Shown: piece by piece, positions 35,907 through 44,823 of the stretch
How the letters are laid out: every line of letters begins with the position of its first letter
Position numbering within the stretch: position 1 is the first letter of the stretch
From: Paenochrobactrum glaciei
GTDB taxonomy: Bacteria; Pseudomonadota; Alphaproteobacteria; Rhizobiales; Rhizobiaceae
NCBI RefSeq assembly: GCF_039522165.1
Contig: NZ_BAAADE010000002.1
Location: forward strand, 496,001 to 560,000
Reading direction: 5' to 3'
Length of the DNA stretch: 64,000 bases
Notes under the pieces: generated by a model
Told to the model about the DNA's origin: nothing
The model's database searches: none
The model's input: only the letters and a program-made list of their open reading frames with translations
Translations under genes and position numbers: made by a program

Positions 35907-35993
35907 GATCTAAATCAGGGCGGCTCTTTCGCCGTTGAAAGAACTTCGGTAAACCACCTTGCAACTGGATGCAATAAGAACGGTCGTCAGATT

Positions 35994-36572
35994 ATGATTC
36001 TTCAACTTTTTCGACGTAAATCGAAGGCTAATGAAGCCATTACGCTGCATATTTATGAAAATATTGTGATGGCAGCACGTCAAAAATATTTTTATGCACA
36101 GTTTCAAGTGCCCGACACACCGCTCGGACGCTATGAAATGTTGTCATTACATTTGTTTTTGACGCTTCACCGGCTCAAATCTGATGGTGTTGAAAATAAA
36201 GTGCTGGCTGCATTGGGACAGGATCTGGCCGACGAGTTCTTTAAAGACATCGATCATTCACTGCGTGAATTCGGCATTGGTGACCAATCTGTACCAAAAC
36301 GCATGAAAAAACTGGCGCGGATGTTTTATGGTCGGGTTGCCTCTTATGGCATTGCGCTTGATTCTCATGATCGGGCGGCACTCAGTGCTGCTTTGGCACG
36401 CAATATTCAGCCTGATCTTGAAAACTGGCCGCAAGCAGACGATCTTTGCACATATGTGTTTGCGAGCCGTGATCATTTGTCAAAATTACAGGATCAGGAT
36501 ATTGCAGCAGGCAGATTAACATTTTTGAACGCGGAAGATTTAACTTCGACCGTGCAAATTGAGACAGCGTAA
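35994..36572 (+). CDS. ubiquinol-cytochrome c chaperone family protein
   Basis: A 192-residue protein of the Ubiq_cyt_C_chap family (related to mitochondrial CBP3), thought to help assemble the cytochrome bc1 complex. Recognisable blocks are IYENIVMAARQKYFYAQFQVPDT, GRYEMLSLHLFLTLHRL and FFKDIDHSLREFGIGDQSVPKRMKKL. It is predicted soluble and helical. Its stop overlaps the start of the DUF177 gene (TAATG), so the two are coupled, as in many alphaproteobacteria. Confidence 0.9.
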   Translation: MILQLFRRKSKANEAITLHIYENIVMAARQKYFYAQFQVPDTPLGRYEMLSLHLFLTLHRLKSDGVENKVLAALGQDLADEFFKDIDHSLREFGIGDQSVPKRMKKLARMFYGRVASYGIALDSHDRAALSAALARNIQPDLENWPQADDLCTYVFASRDHLSKLQDQDIAAGRLTFLNAEDLTSTVQIETA

Positions 36573-37129
36573 TGCAAGAAGCAGTTTTGAGTTTTCCGGT
36601 TTCGGTACAGCATGTGCCGCATAAAGGCATTGAAGTAACACTGAAAAGTGACGACAGAGAGCGTGAAGCCTTGGCCGAATCTCATGGTCTGGAAAAGGTT
36701 TTGAGCTTTTCTGCCGATTTTATCATTACGCCATGGAAAAAGAGCGGCATTAAAATTCGCGGTAAAATTCAGGCGCAGATCGTGCAGTCCTGTGTTGCTA
36801 CATTGGAACCAATCGAGAATCAGATTGATGAAGATGTGGAAATTGTACTGGTGCCGGAACATTCACGCCTTGCCCGGATTCCGGTGGATGAGAGCGGTGA
36901 AATGCTCATTTCTGCCGATGGCCCTGATATTCCGGAAACATTTTCCGGCGATAAAATTGATATTGGCGCGATTGCTGAAGAGTTCTTTGATCTGGCAATT
37001 GATCCTTATCCGCGAAAAAGTGATTTGGCTGATTCTGTGGTTGTTACAGTTGGCGAAACTGAAGACGCGGCCGATAATGGTGTTGTTTCACCATTTGCAA
37101 ACCTTGCGAATTGGCAGAAGAAGGACTGA
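36572..37129 (+). CDS. DUF177 (YceD family) protein
   Basis: A 185-residue protein matching the YceD/DUF177 family, which in bacteria is often placed before rpmF and plsX and has been linked to 23S rRNA accumulation. Typical is the central block VQSCVATLEPIENQIDEDVEI, a CVATLEP-type signature, and the acidic C-terminal half DLAIDPYPRK. Here it sits upstream of plsX, about 130 nt away, without rpmF. It is translationally coupled to the preceding bc1-chaperone gene. Confidence 0.88.
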   Translation: MQEAVLSFPVSVQHVPHKGIEVTLKSDDREREALAESHGLEKVLSFSADFIITPWKKSGIKIRGKIQAQIVQSCVATLEPIENQIDEDVEIVLVPEHSRLARIPVDESGEMLISADGPDIPETFSGDKIDIGAIAEEFFDLAIDPYPRKSDLADSVVVTVGETEDAADNGVVSPFANLANWQKKD

Positions 37130-37260
37130 TTTAAGCTATTTGCCAAATTTCAGTTGTACGGCTGAATAAAAAAGCTATTTTCGCCTAAATCTTGAAGCTT
37201 AACCGCTGATTTTTGTAAAAAAGCTATACGAGCAACAGGGACCTCACAGGACAATCCAGA

Positions 37261-38331
37261 GTGATAAGAATTTCAATTGACGCCATGGGTGGCGATTTTG
37301 GCCCTGAAGTAGTCATACCCGGAGCGGCAATAGCGCTTGAGCGTCATCCGGATATCCGCTTTGTAATTTATGGTCTGGCAGATCGGGTTGAGCCGATTTT
37401 GGCCAAATACCCTAAGCTTCAGGCCGCATCCGAGTTTCGCGTCAGTGAAATGGCTGTGCGTATGGACGACAAGCCGGGACAGGCTTTGCGTAACGGACGT
37501 GGTAAGTCTTCGATGTGGCAGGCTCTTGAAGCCGTCAAAGACGGTGAGGCGGATGCCTGCGTGTCTGCCGGTAATACCGGCGCGCTGATGGCGATGTCCA
37601 AATTTTGCCTGCGTATGATGCCACAGATTGAACGTCCGGCAATTGCGGCGATCTGGCCGAATTCGCGCGGCGAGGGCATTGTGCTTGATGTTGGCGCAAC
37701 CATTGGCGCGGATGCACCGCAGCTGGTGAATTATGCCGTTATGGGTGCCGGTATGGCGCGCGCGCTTTTTGAAGTGAAGCGCCCGACGGTTGGCCTTTTG
37801 AATGTGGGTGTTGAGGATGTGAAGGGTCTTGATGAAATCAAGGAAGCCGGACAGATCCTGCGTGACACTCCGTTGGAAGGCTTTGAATATTACGGCTTTG
37901 TTGAAGGTAATGACATTGGCAGCGGCACGGTTGACGTGGTGGTGACCGAAGGTTTTACCGGCAATATTGCATTGAAAACCGCTGAAGGCACAGCGCGCCA
38001 GATTGCAAATCTGCTGCGTCAGGCCATGAGCCGCACATGGCTTGCCAAGATCGGCTATTTATTTGCCAAAGGTGCATTTGATCGCCTGCGCGAAAAAATG
38101 GATCCGAACAAGGTCAATGGCGGCGTGTTTCTGGGGCTCAATGGTGTTGTGATTAAAAGTCACGGTAGCGCCAATGCGGATGGCATCGCTGCTGCCATCG
38201 AGGTGGGCTATGATATGGTGCGTAATAAACTTTTAGAGAAAATTACCGCCGACATGTCGCATTTTCAGCATAGTGCTCCGATAAATGAAAATAAAGAAGA
38301 GACGGCACTTTCTGATGAAAATCAGGCGTAA
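37261..38331 (+). CDS. plsX: phosphate acyltransferase PlsX
   Basis: PlsX makes acyl-phosphate from acyl-ACP for the PlsY route of phospholipid synthesis. The 356-residue protein begins with GTG and the family start ISIDAMGGDFGPEVVIPGA. It contains ADACVSAGNTGALMAMSKF and the C-terminal GGVFLGLNGVVIKSHGSANADGI motif. The last ~25 residues (SHFQHSAPINENKEET...) form a charged tail beyond the fold. It heads the plsX-fabH-ihfA-merR cluster that is conserved across alphaproteobacteria. Confidence 0.97.
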   Translation: MIRISIDAMGGDFGPEVVIPGAAIALERHPDIRFVIYGLADRVEPILAKYPKLQAASEFRVSEMAVRMDDKPGQALRNGRGKSSMWQALEAVKDGEADACVSAGNTGALMAMSKFCLRMMPQIERPAIAAIWPNSRGEGIVLDVGATIGADAPQLVNYAVMGAGMARALFEVKRPTVGLLNVGVEDVKGLDEIKEAGQILRDTPLEGFEYYGFVEGNDIGSGTVDVVVTEGFTGNIALKTAEGTARQIANLLRQAMSRTWLAKIGYLFAKGAFDRLREKMDPNKVNGGVFLGLNGVVIKSHGSANADGIAAAIEVGYDMVRNKLLEKITADMSHFQHSAPINENKEETALSDENQA

Positions 38332-38491
38332 TAGCCCGCATTTAATGTAAGAAACTTGGCGTTTTTCATAAAGAATGCTAGCTGAGAACAGTTGGTTTTT
38401 TGTGAAAAACGCATATGGGCTTTCTAGCCTCTGACTTAATGATAAGCGCTCCCCGTCTGGGGTGTCGATGTCTTGGAAAATGGAAAAAGCG

Positions 38492-39463
38492 ATGATTAGA
38501 TCTGTCGTTAAGGGTATCGGAACCGCACTGCCGGAGCGTATCGTTAAGAATTCTGATTTGGAAGGTATGGTTGAAACGTCGGATGAGTGGATTGTGCAGC
38601 GCACAGGCATTCGTCAGCGCCATATTGCCAATGAAAATGAAACAACGGTTTCGCTCGGTGCTGCTGCGGCGCGTGCGGCATTGGAAAATGCTGGACTGAC
38701 ACCTGATGATATTGATCTGATCGTGGTCGCAACTTCGACCCCGAATAATACATTTCCGGCAAGTGCTGTCGAAATTCAAAAAGAACTCGGTATGACGCAT
38801 GGTTTTGCATTTGATATGCAGGCCGTTTGCTCCGGTTTCATTTATGCGATCAGCACGGCTGATCTTTATATCCGTGGCGGTATGGCACAGCGCGTACTGG
38901 TCATTGGTGCGGAAACCTTCTCGCGTATTCTCGACTGGAATGACCGCAGCACCTGCGTTCTTTTTGGTGATGGCGCAGGCGCGATTGTGCTCGAAGCCGG
39001 CGATGGCAAAGGCTTGACCTCTGACCGCGGTATTTTGTCAGCCAATTTGCGCTCCGATGGTTCGCATAAGCACAAGCTTTTTGTTGATGGTGGCCCTTCA
39101 ACCACGCAGACCGTTGGTCATTTGCGCATGGAAGGCCGCGAAGTTTTCAAACATGCTGTTGGCATGATCACTGATGTGATCGAGGCTTCTTTTGAAGAAA
39201 CCGGCCTGACTGCTGATGATATTGACTGGTTTGTGCCGCATCAGGCGAATAAACGCATTATCGATGCCTCGGCTAAAAAATTGAATATTGCTGAAGAAAA
39301 AGTTGTTATCACTGTTGATCAGCATGGCAATACATCTGCTGCATCCGTACCGCTTGCTCTTGGCGCAGCCGTTAAAGACGGCCGTATCAAGGAAGGTGAT
39401 CTGGTGCTTTTGGAGGCAATGGGCGGCGGCTTTACTTGGGGCGCAGTGCTGCTTCGCTGGTAA
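38492..39463 (+). CDS. fabH: 3-oxoacyl-ACP synthase III
   Basis: FabH condenses acetyl-CoA with malonyl-ACP to start fatty-acid synthesis. The catalytic triad is intact: C113 in FDMQAVCSGFIYAIS, H250 in WFVPHQANKRIIDA and N280 in QHGNTSAASVPLAL. The start at 38492 (MIRSVVKGIG) gives 323 residues, the usual length; in-frame ATGs at 38480 and 38468 would add 4-8 residues. It lies 160 nt downstream of plsX. Confidence 0.97.
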   Translation: MIRSVVKGIGTALPERIVKNSDLEGMVETSDEWIVQRTGIRQRHIANENETTVSLGAAAARAALENAGLTPDDIDLIVVATSTPNNTFPASAVEIQKELGMTHGFAFDMQAVCSGFIYAISTADLYIRGGMAQRVLVIGAETFSRILDWNDRSTCVLFGDGAGAIVLEAGDGKGLTSDRGILSANLRSDGSHKHKLFVDGGPSTTQTVGHLRMEGREVFKHAVGMITDVIEASFEETGLTADDIDWFVPHQANKRIIDASAKKLNIAEEKVVITVDQHGNTSAASVPLALGAAVKDGRIKEGDLVLLEAMGGGFTWGAVLLRW

Positions 39464-39582
39464 CTTCAGCATTTTAAATTAAGTCGCGTGAAAAAGGCTG
39501 CTTGACCGAAACCATTTTATTTGTGTAACCTGCTGTCAGTTAAGGATAATATTAGTCCAACGCTAACCAGGTAGGTTCCGTC

Positions 39583-39912
39583 ATGGGGGGTAAGACAGTC
39601 ACACGCGCAGACTTGGCAGAGGCTGTTTACCGTAAGGTAGGTCTCTCGCGCACAGAGTCAGCAGCACTTGTTGAGATGATTCTCGATGAAGTGTGTGATG
39701 CTATTGTGAATGGAGAGACCGTCAAGCTGTCATCTTTTGCCACTTTTCAGGTGCGTGAGAAGAATGAGCGTATTGGCCGTAATCCGAAAACCGGTGAAGA
39801 AGTTCCAATTTTGCCGCGCCGGGTTATGACCTTCAAGGCTTCCAATGTCTTGAAACAGCGCATTCTTGAAGAACATCAGAAGAGAAGCAAACAGGCGTCT
39901 CACGCCGAATAA
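39583..39912 (+). CDS. ihfA: integration host factor alpha subunit
   Basis: A DNA-bending nucleoid protein that acts as a heterodimer with IhfB and helps sigma-54 activators such as NtrC. The 109-residue protein has the HU/IHF fold: TRADLAEAVYRKVGLSRTESAALVE, the hinge KLSSFATFQVREK, and the DNA-inserting arm GRNPKTGEEVPILPRRVMTFKAS. The short lysine-rich tail is typical of alphaproteobacteria. It sits between fabH and the MerR-type gene, as in relatives. Confidence 0.96.
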   Translation: MGGKTVTRADLAEAVYRKVGLSRTESAALVEMILDEVCDAIVNGETVKLSSFATFQVREKNERIGRNPKTGEEVPILPRRVMTFKASNVLKQRILEEHQKRSKQASHAE

Positions 39913-40136
39913 TCAGCTGCAATCGATAATGCTCCTTTAACAGTCAGCTTAAATGCTTGCCTGTAAATAGCTGATATTGCATGTTCATTATATAAGTGAT
40001 TCGTACGGTTTTCCGCGCTGAGACGACTATTCGTTTCAGCATTCGGCTGCCGTCATGTATAATGATAATTCTGAAACTTTGTGATTTGTTGCAAACACAA
40101 AGCAGAGACAAACTGTAATATCAGAAGGGGCAGTAT

Positions 40137-40673
40137 ATGGATAAAGGTCCAGATGCTTTCAGGACAATCAGTGAAGTTGCTGATGATCTTGATTTGCCGC
40201 AGCATGTTTTGCGCTTTTGGGAAACGCGGTTTACACAGATCAAGCCTTTAAAGCGCGGTGGCGGTCGTCGTTATTACCGCCCGCTTGACGTTGAATTGCT
40301 CAAAGGCATCCGTCATCTGCTTTATGATCAGGGCTATACGATTAAAGGCGTTCAAAAGCTTTTACGTGAAAATAATGTGCAGTTCATCATTGCGCTCGGC
40401 AATGGTGATGTGGCTGCTATTGATGCGATTACCAAGCAAAAACAGGCTGAAGCCAGCCGTCATGCCGAAGCTGATGCATTTGATGAAACATCATTTCCTT
40501 CCGGCATCAAAGCGCCGGCTGCACCGCGCAAACTCTTTGGCTTGTTGAAAGGTGAGGAATCCGGCCCTGTGGGTGCGGATGATCGCCGTGCATCAAAAGA
40601 TAATCGCAGCCTGTTGCAGGAAGCTTTATTTGACTTGCTGGAATGCAAACGCCTGCTGGATCAGGTGCGCTAA
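40137..40673 (+). CDS. MerR-family transcriptional regulator
   Basis: A 178-residue protein with an N-terminal MerR winged-helix DNA-binding domain: RTISEVADDLDLPQHVLRFWETRF, the wing KRGGGRRYYRPLDVELLKGI, and YDQGYTIKGVQKLL. The rest is a charged linker and a leucine-rich C-terminal helix (LLQEALFDLLECKRLLDQVR) suitable for dimerisation, with no metal-binding cysteines. The ihfA-merR order is conserved in alphaproteobacteria, but its target is unknown. Confidence 0.92.
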   Translation: MDKGPDAFRTISEVADDLDLPQHVLRFWETRFTQIKPLKRGGGRRYYRPLDVELLKGIRHLLYDQGYTIKGVQKLLRENNVQFIIALGNGDVAAIDAITKQKQAEASRHAEADAFDETSFPSGIKAPAAPRKLFGLLKGEESGPVGADDRRASKDNRSLLQEALFDLLECKRLLDQVR

Positions 40674-40674
40674 A

Positions 40675-40762
40675 GCATGTCTCCCAAAGGGCTATGCTCT
40701 GCGGTGAAGATAAAAATAAGCGTGAGCAATTCGAAACTGCAAAATGGCAGCACGCTTTAAGC
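40675..40762. repeat. degenerate RIME-like intergenic repeat
   Basis: AGCATGTCTCCCAAAG, then GCGGTGAAGATAAAAATAAGCG, then AATTCGAAAC, and ending in CACGCTTTAAG. The order and spacing of these blocks recall a second class of Hyphomicrobiales mosaic repeats that begin AGCATGTC and end in GACGCGCTTTA. An inner pairing GCGTG...CACGC encloses CTGC-AAAATG-GCAG. The match is from memory and degenerate. The tRNA gene that some relatives carry after this regulator is not present. Confidence 0.4.
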
Positions 40763-40793
40763 TTTGAGTGAAAGCTATTTAAAGTTCTGAAAC

Positions 40794-40835
40794 AGCCTTA
40801 AGCTTTGTTTGAAAGAGCAGCTTAAGGCTCTTTTT
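40794..40835 (+). terminator. terminator-like stem-loop between the MerR gene and phnA
   Basis: Perfect 11-bp stem AGCCTTAAGCT/AGCTTAAGGCT with a 14-nt loop, then CTTTTT. It ends only 3 nt before the phnA ribosome-binding site, so it may also act as an attenuator of phnA. Confidence 0.7.
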
Positions 40836-40849
40836 ATGGAGTGATGAGC

Positions 40850-41074
40850 ATGAGTGATGAAGTTATCGTCAGAGACAGCAATGGCACCCAGATCAATGAA
40901 GGTGATTCCGTCACCTTGATTAAAGATCTGAAAGTGAAAGGCACCTCGGAAACCATCAAGCGCGGTACATTGGTTAAAAATGTTCGCCTTAACGGTAATC
41001 CGGGCGAAGTGGAATGCAATACCAAGCAGGTTAAAGGTTTGGTGCTGAAGACCGAGTTTTTGAAGAAAGCCTGA
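40850..41074 (+). CDS. phnA: PhnA/YjdM-like protein (C-terminal domain only)
   Basis: A 74-residue protein matching the PhnA C-terminal SH3-like domain: VRDSNGTQINEGDSVTLIKDLKVKG...KRGTLVKNVRLNGNPGEVECN. Full-length PhnA (about 110 residues) also has an N-terminal zinc ribbon, absent here, as in many alphaproteobacterial copies. Despite the name, E. coli YjdM is not required for phosphonate use, so the function is uncertain. The start at 40850 is chosen for GGAG 8 nt upstream; the frame also has ATG at 40844. A strong stem-loop precedes it and a bidirectional terminator follows. Confidence 0.88.
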   Translation: MSDEVIVRDSNGTQINEGDSVTLIKDLKVKGTSETIKRGTLVKNVRLNGNPGEVECNTKQVKGLVLKTEFLKKA

Positions 41075-41091
41075 GGCTTTTAATTGAATCC

Positions 41092-41130
41092 AAAAAAGGG
41101 CATTTGCGGTTGGCGCAAATGCCCTTTTTG
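41092..41130. terminator. bidirectional terminator between phnA and lipB
   Basis: Near-perfect 16-bp stem AAAAAGGGCATTTGCG/CGCAAATGCCCTTTTT with a 5-nt loop. Confidence 0.88.
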
Positions 41131-41156
41131 TTTTTGTATTATGTGGCTTTCAAATT

Positions 41157-41873
41157 TCAGCTTTCGCCGAAGACAGTACGGAATGTTTTAGCCAAAGCCA
41201 CGTCTAGATCATCCATCGTGACCGGCAGGCCGAGATCCACCAAACTGGTCACGCCGTGTTCGGTGACGCCGCAAGGCACAATACCGCCGAAATTTTCAAG
41301 CTCTGGTTCAACATTGAGCGCAATGCCATGAAAACTGACCCAGCGGCGAAGACGAATACCGATAGCGGCAATTTTATCTTCTGACATGGCACCATTGGCA
41401 AGGCGTGGTTTTTCAGGGCGCGTGACCCAAACGCCGACGCGATCTTCGCGGCGTTCGCCTTTGACATTAAATTCAGCCAATGTCTGAATAATCCATTCTT
41501 CCAGCGCGGCCACAAAGGCGCGCACGTCTTCACGGCGGCGCTTTAAATCAAGCATGACATATACAACACGCTGACCGGGGCCATGATAGGTATATTCGCC
41601 TCCGCGTCCGGTTTCATAAACCGGAAAGCGATCAGGGGTGAGAAGGTCGGAAGCATTGGCACTGGTGCCTCCGGTATAAAGGGGCGGATGCTCAAGCAAC
41701 CAAACCAGTTCCGGCGCACCATTATCGCGGATGTCTTTCACCCGCTCTTCCATGAAATTCAGCGCATATTCGTAATCCGTCAATCCCTCAGCTACAAGCC
41801 ACTCGACCGGCCGGATATCGTCCGTCTGGGCGTGAAAATACGTATTGAGATGATCGCGGGAAAAATCAGACAT
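41157..41873 (-). CDS. lipB: octanoyltransferase
   Basis: LipB transfers octanoate from ACP to lipoyl domains, making the substrate for LipA. The 238-residue protein has the RGGEYTYHGPGQRVVYVML motif, the catalytic Lys167 in EDKIAAIGIRLRRWVSFHG, and the catalytic Cys201 in GGIVPCGVTEHGVTS. All active-site residues are present. It is a monocistronic minus-strand gene between terminators, away from lipA at 1.2 kb. Confidence 0.97.
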   Translation of the reverse strand: MSDFSRDHLNTYFHAQTDDIRPVEWLVAEGLTDYEYALNFMEERVKDIRDNGAPELVWLLEHPPLYTGGTSANASDLLTPDRFPVYETGRGGEYTYHGPGQRVVYVMLDLKRRREDVRAFVAALEEWIIQTLAEFNVKGERREDRVGVWVTRPEKPRLANGAMSEDKIAAIGIRLRRWVSFHGIALNVEPELENFGGIVPCGVTEHGVTSLVDLGLPVTMDDLDVALAKTFRTVFGES

Positions 41874-41985
41874 AGAAAAGCTCGGTTATAAATGCGGGTA
41901 TTGAACTTTCATTATGGGGTTTGAAAGTAGCAATTGTTAGATGGCAATTTGCCTCTGCCTGTCAGCTACAAATGAAAACCCCAAA

Positions 41986-42021
41986 AGATAAAAGGCTGCG
42001 TTTTGAAACGCAGCCTTTTGT
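41986..42021 (-). terminator. purL terminator
   Basis: Stem AAAAGGCTGCG/CGCAGCCTTTT with a TTTTGAAA loop (41990-42019). On the minus strand it is followed by TTTTATCTTTT just after the purL stop. Confidence 0.8.
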
Positions 42022-42040
42022 TTTTAAAACCCAATTTGGT

Positions 42041-44275
42041 TTATTCGGCAGCTTCAACGCCGTTCATATAGTTCGGGAACCAGCCTTCATAGGCAGTTTT
42101 CAGCGCATCGACTGAAACCTTGCAGGCATCACCGAAGCTAAGCTCTGTGCCGCCTACGGTGCCGAGGATACGGAACGGAATGCCTGAACCTTCTGCATTG
42201 AGTGCCAGAAGTTTGGCAGTTTCAGCAGAGGTTGAAACAACATAACGTGCCTGATCTTCACCAAACATCAGTGCATGGCGTGCGCCTTCACCGAGTTCGA
42301 TGCTTGCACCTTTGCCGGATTTGATTGCCATTTCAGCAACTGCCAATGCCAAACCACCGTCAGACAGATCGTGACAAGCTGTTACCTGATCATTGCGGAT
42401 AGCAGAGCGAACGAAATCGCCGTTGCGCTTTTCAATGCTCAAATCAACAGATGGAGGCGGGCCATCGGCACGGTCAAACAGATCGCGCAAGTAGATCGAC
42501 TGGCCAAGATGCGTACCATCACCACCGAGCAGGATCAGCACATCGCCATCCTGCATGCCGCCGATTTTAGCCATCTGTTTCCAATCAGGAATGAGGCCGA
42601 CACCAGCAATGGTTGGGGTAGGCAGGATCGCCTGACCATTGGTTTCGTTGTAAAGCGACACATTACCGGAAACGATCGGGAAACCGAGCGTGCGGCATGC
42701 TTCACCGATACCTTCAATGGCTTTAACCAGCTGACCCATCACGTCCGGCTTTTCAGGGTTGCCGAAGTTGAGGTTGTCGGTGGAAGCCAAAGGCTCTGCA
42801 CCAACAGCGGTTAGGTTACGCCAGCATTCTGCAACAGCCTGCTTGCCGCCTTCAAACGGATCAGCTTCGCAATAACGCGGTGTGACGTCTGATGAGAAAG
42901 CAAGTGCTTTGGTTTCATGGCCGTCAACGCGGATCACACCAGCATCACCACCAGGAATTTGCAAGGAATTGCCCTGAATGATGGTGTCGAACTGTTCGTA
43001 AACCCAGCGACGTGAAGACTGATCGGCAGAGCCTACCAGTTTCAAAAGCGCATCGGCATAATCTTCAACTTCCGGAACAGAAGCAAGGCTCAGCGGTGCA
43101 TGACGGCCTGGTTCTTTCCATGGACGATCATATTCAGGTGCTTCATCGCCGAGTTCTTTAATCGGCAGATTAGCAACTTCAACGCCCTGATGGAGAACGC
43201 GGAAGCGCAGATCATCAGTGGTTTTACCAACGATTGCAAAATCCAGACCCCATTTAACGAAAATGGCTTCTGCTTCTTCTGCCTTTTCAGGTTTCAGAAC
43301 CATCAGCATGCGTTCCTGACTTTCAGAAAGCATCATTTCGTAAGCGGTCATGTTTTCTTCGCGCACAGGCACATGATCAAGGATCAGTTCGATGCCGAGG
43401 TCGCCTTTGGCGCCCATTTCGACAGCTGAACAGGTAAGACCTGCCGCACCCATATCCTGAATAGCGATAACCGCACCGGATGCCATCAGCTCAAGGCAAG
43501 CCTCGAGCAGGCATTTTTCAGTAAACGGATCACCAACCTGAACGGTTGGGCGCTTTTCGTCAATGGTTTCATCGAATTCAGCCGATGCCATTGTCGCGCC
43601 GCCCACACCGTCACGACCGGTTTTCGCACCCAGATAAACAACCGGCAGGCCAACGCCTTCAGCTTTTGAGTAGAAAATCGCGTCGGTTTTCGCCAGACCA
43701 GCAGCAAATGCGTTGACGAGGATATTGTCGTTATAACGCTTGTCGAAATCGACTTCACCGCCAACAGTCGGCACGCCGAATGCATTGCCGTAACCGCCAA
43801 CACCGGAAACAACACCGGAAACGAGGTGGCGGGTTTTTGGATGGGATGGCTCACCAAAGCGCAGCGCATTCATGGCTGCAACCGGACGCGCACCCATGGT
43901 GAAAACGTCACGCAAAATACCGCCAACACCTGTTGCCGCGCCCTGATAAGGCTCGATATAGGATGGATGGTTGTGGCTTTCCATCTTGAAAACGATGCAG
44001 TCGCCATCGCCGATATCAACAACACCGGCGTTTTCGCCAGGGCCCTGAATGACGCGCGGGCCGGTTGTCGGCAGCGTACGCAGCCATTTTTTAGATGATT
44101 TATAAGAGCAGTGCTCATTCCACATGGCAGAGAAAATGCCAAGCTCTGTATAGCTTGGCTCACGGCCGATAAGACCGAGAATGCGCTGATATTCATCCGG
44201 CTTCAAGCCGTGCGCTTCGATCAGTTCTGGCGTGATTGCCTGATTGTTTGTGATATTGGATGAGGAATTGGTCAT
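42041..44275 (-). CDS. purL: phosphoribosylformylglycinamidine synthase subunit PurL
   Basis: This is the ATP-dependent synthetase subunit for step 4 of purine synthesis. At 744 residues it is the small-type PurL, which works with separate PurQ and PurS; both are in this window. Motifs include MWNEHCSYKSSKKWLR, FKMESHNHPSYIEPYQGAATGVGGI, MGAAGLTCSAVEM and the C-terminal CHDLSDGGLALAVAEMA. It is transcribed on the same strand as purC, purS and purQ but separated from purQ by a GST and a small lipoprotein gene. Confidence 0.98.
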   Translation of the reverse strand: MTNSSSNITNNQAITPELIEAHGLKPDEYQRILGLIGREPSYTELGIFSAMWNEHCSYKSSKKWLRTLPTTGPRVIQGPGENAGVVDIGDGDCIVFKMESHNHPSYIEPYQGAATGVGGILRDVFTMGARPVAAMNALRFGEPSHPKTRHLVSGVVSGVGGYGNAFGVPTVGGEVDFDKRYNDNILVNAFAAGLAKTDAIFYSKAEGVGLPVVYLGAKTGRDGVGGATMASAEFDETIDEKRPTVQVGDPFTEKCLLEACLELMASGAVIAIQDMGAAGLTCSAVEMGAKGDLGIELILDHVPVREENMTAYEMMLSESQERMLMVLKPEKAEEAEAIFVKWGLDFAIVGKTTDDLRFRVLHQGVEVANLPIKELGDEAPEYDRPWKEPGRHAPLSLASVPEVEDYADALLKLVGSADQSSRRWVYEQFDTIIQGNSLQIPGGDAGVIRVDGHETKALAFSSDVTPRYCEADPFEGGKQAVAECWRNLTAVGAEPLASTDNLNFGNPEKPDVMGQLVKAIEGIGEACRTLGFPIVSGNVSLYNETNGQAILPTPTIAGVGLIPDWKQMAKIGGMQDGDVLILLGGDGTHLGQSIYLRDLFDRADGPPPSVDLSIEKRNGDFVRSAIRNDQVTACHDLSDGGLALAVAEMAIKSGKGASIELGEGARHALMFGEDQARYVVSTSAETAKLLALNAEGSGIPFRILGTVGGTELSFGDACKVSVDALKTAYEGWFPNYMNGVEAAE

Positions 44276-44348
44276 GGAAACAGAAAACCCACCGAAAATC
44301 TAGTGTTTCAAGCGGCTTCTTTACCGCAAGTTGATGAGGAGTGCGAGT

Positions 44349-44373
44349 ATAAAAAGCCTGAATTTCAGGCTTT
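44349..44373 (-). terminator. terminator of the small lipoprotein gene
   Basis: Stem AAAGCCTGA/TCAGGCTTT with a 3-nt loop; on the minus strand it runs into TTTTTATA. It separates the lipoprotein gene from purL. Confidence 0.75.
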
Positions 44374-44385
44374 ACCGCGGTTTAT

Positions 44386-44796
44386 TCAGGAACATTGTTT
44401 TTGCCCTTCAGCCCAAAGCTTTACATCATGGGCAATTTTTGAACCGACGGGTTGCCCCATCATTGGTCCGAAAACTTGAATCTTGGCCGGATTGCCTTCC
44501 GCCTGCACAACGAGCAGCGGGCGGGCAGTCGGGTTTTTAACCGGCACTAATAAAAAGCGCGGCCGGCCGGAAAAAGAATTGAGTTCTGCGGCCATTTTAT
44601 AGGCGCGGAAATCAGCATTCTTTGTTTTGAACCAGCAAGCGGTGGCTGCCTGGCTCATCATCTCCATCGTCGGCAGAGCCGATTGCGAGGAGGTGAGTGT
44701 TAAAGGGCCAGGGCCCGGCTGGCGGGCTGACTGGCAGGACGATAAGAACAATAAAGCTGACAGACCCAAGGCTGTCGCGAGATGAAACTTGAACAA
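44386..44796 (-). CDS. small putative lipoprotein, unknown function
   Basis: A 136-residue product with a signal peptide ending in a lipobox (LSALLFLSSC), so it is predicted to be lipid-anchored with about 115 mature residues. The mature part has a Pro/Gly-rich start and one further Cys (TACWFKTKN), a second near the C-terminus (KQC), and a predicted beta-rich core (RPRFLLVPVKNPTARPLLVV). I do not recognise a family. It lies 27 nt downstream of the GST gene on the same strand and ends at a terminator, so it is probably the last gene of the GST unit. Confidence 0.8.
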   Translation of the reverse strand: MFKFHLATALGLSALLFLSSCQSARQPGPGPLTLTSSQSALPTMEMMSQAATACWFKTKNADFRAYKMAAELNSFSGRPRFLLVPVKNPTARPLLVVQAEGNPAKIQVFGPMMGQPVGSKIAHDVKLWAEGQKQCS

Positions 44797-44823
44797 ATGC
44801 GGGCTCCGCCAGCTTATAAAATT

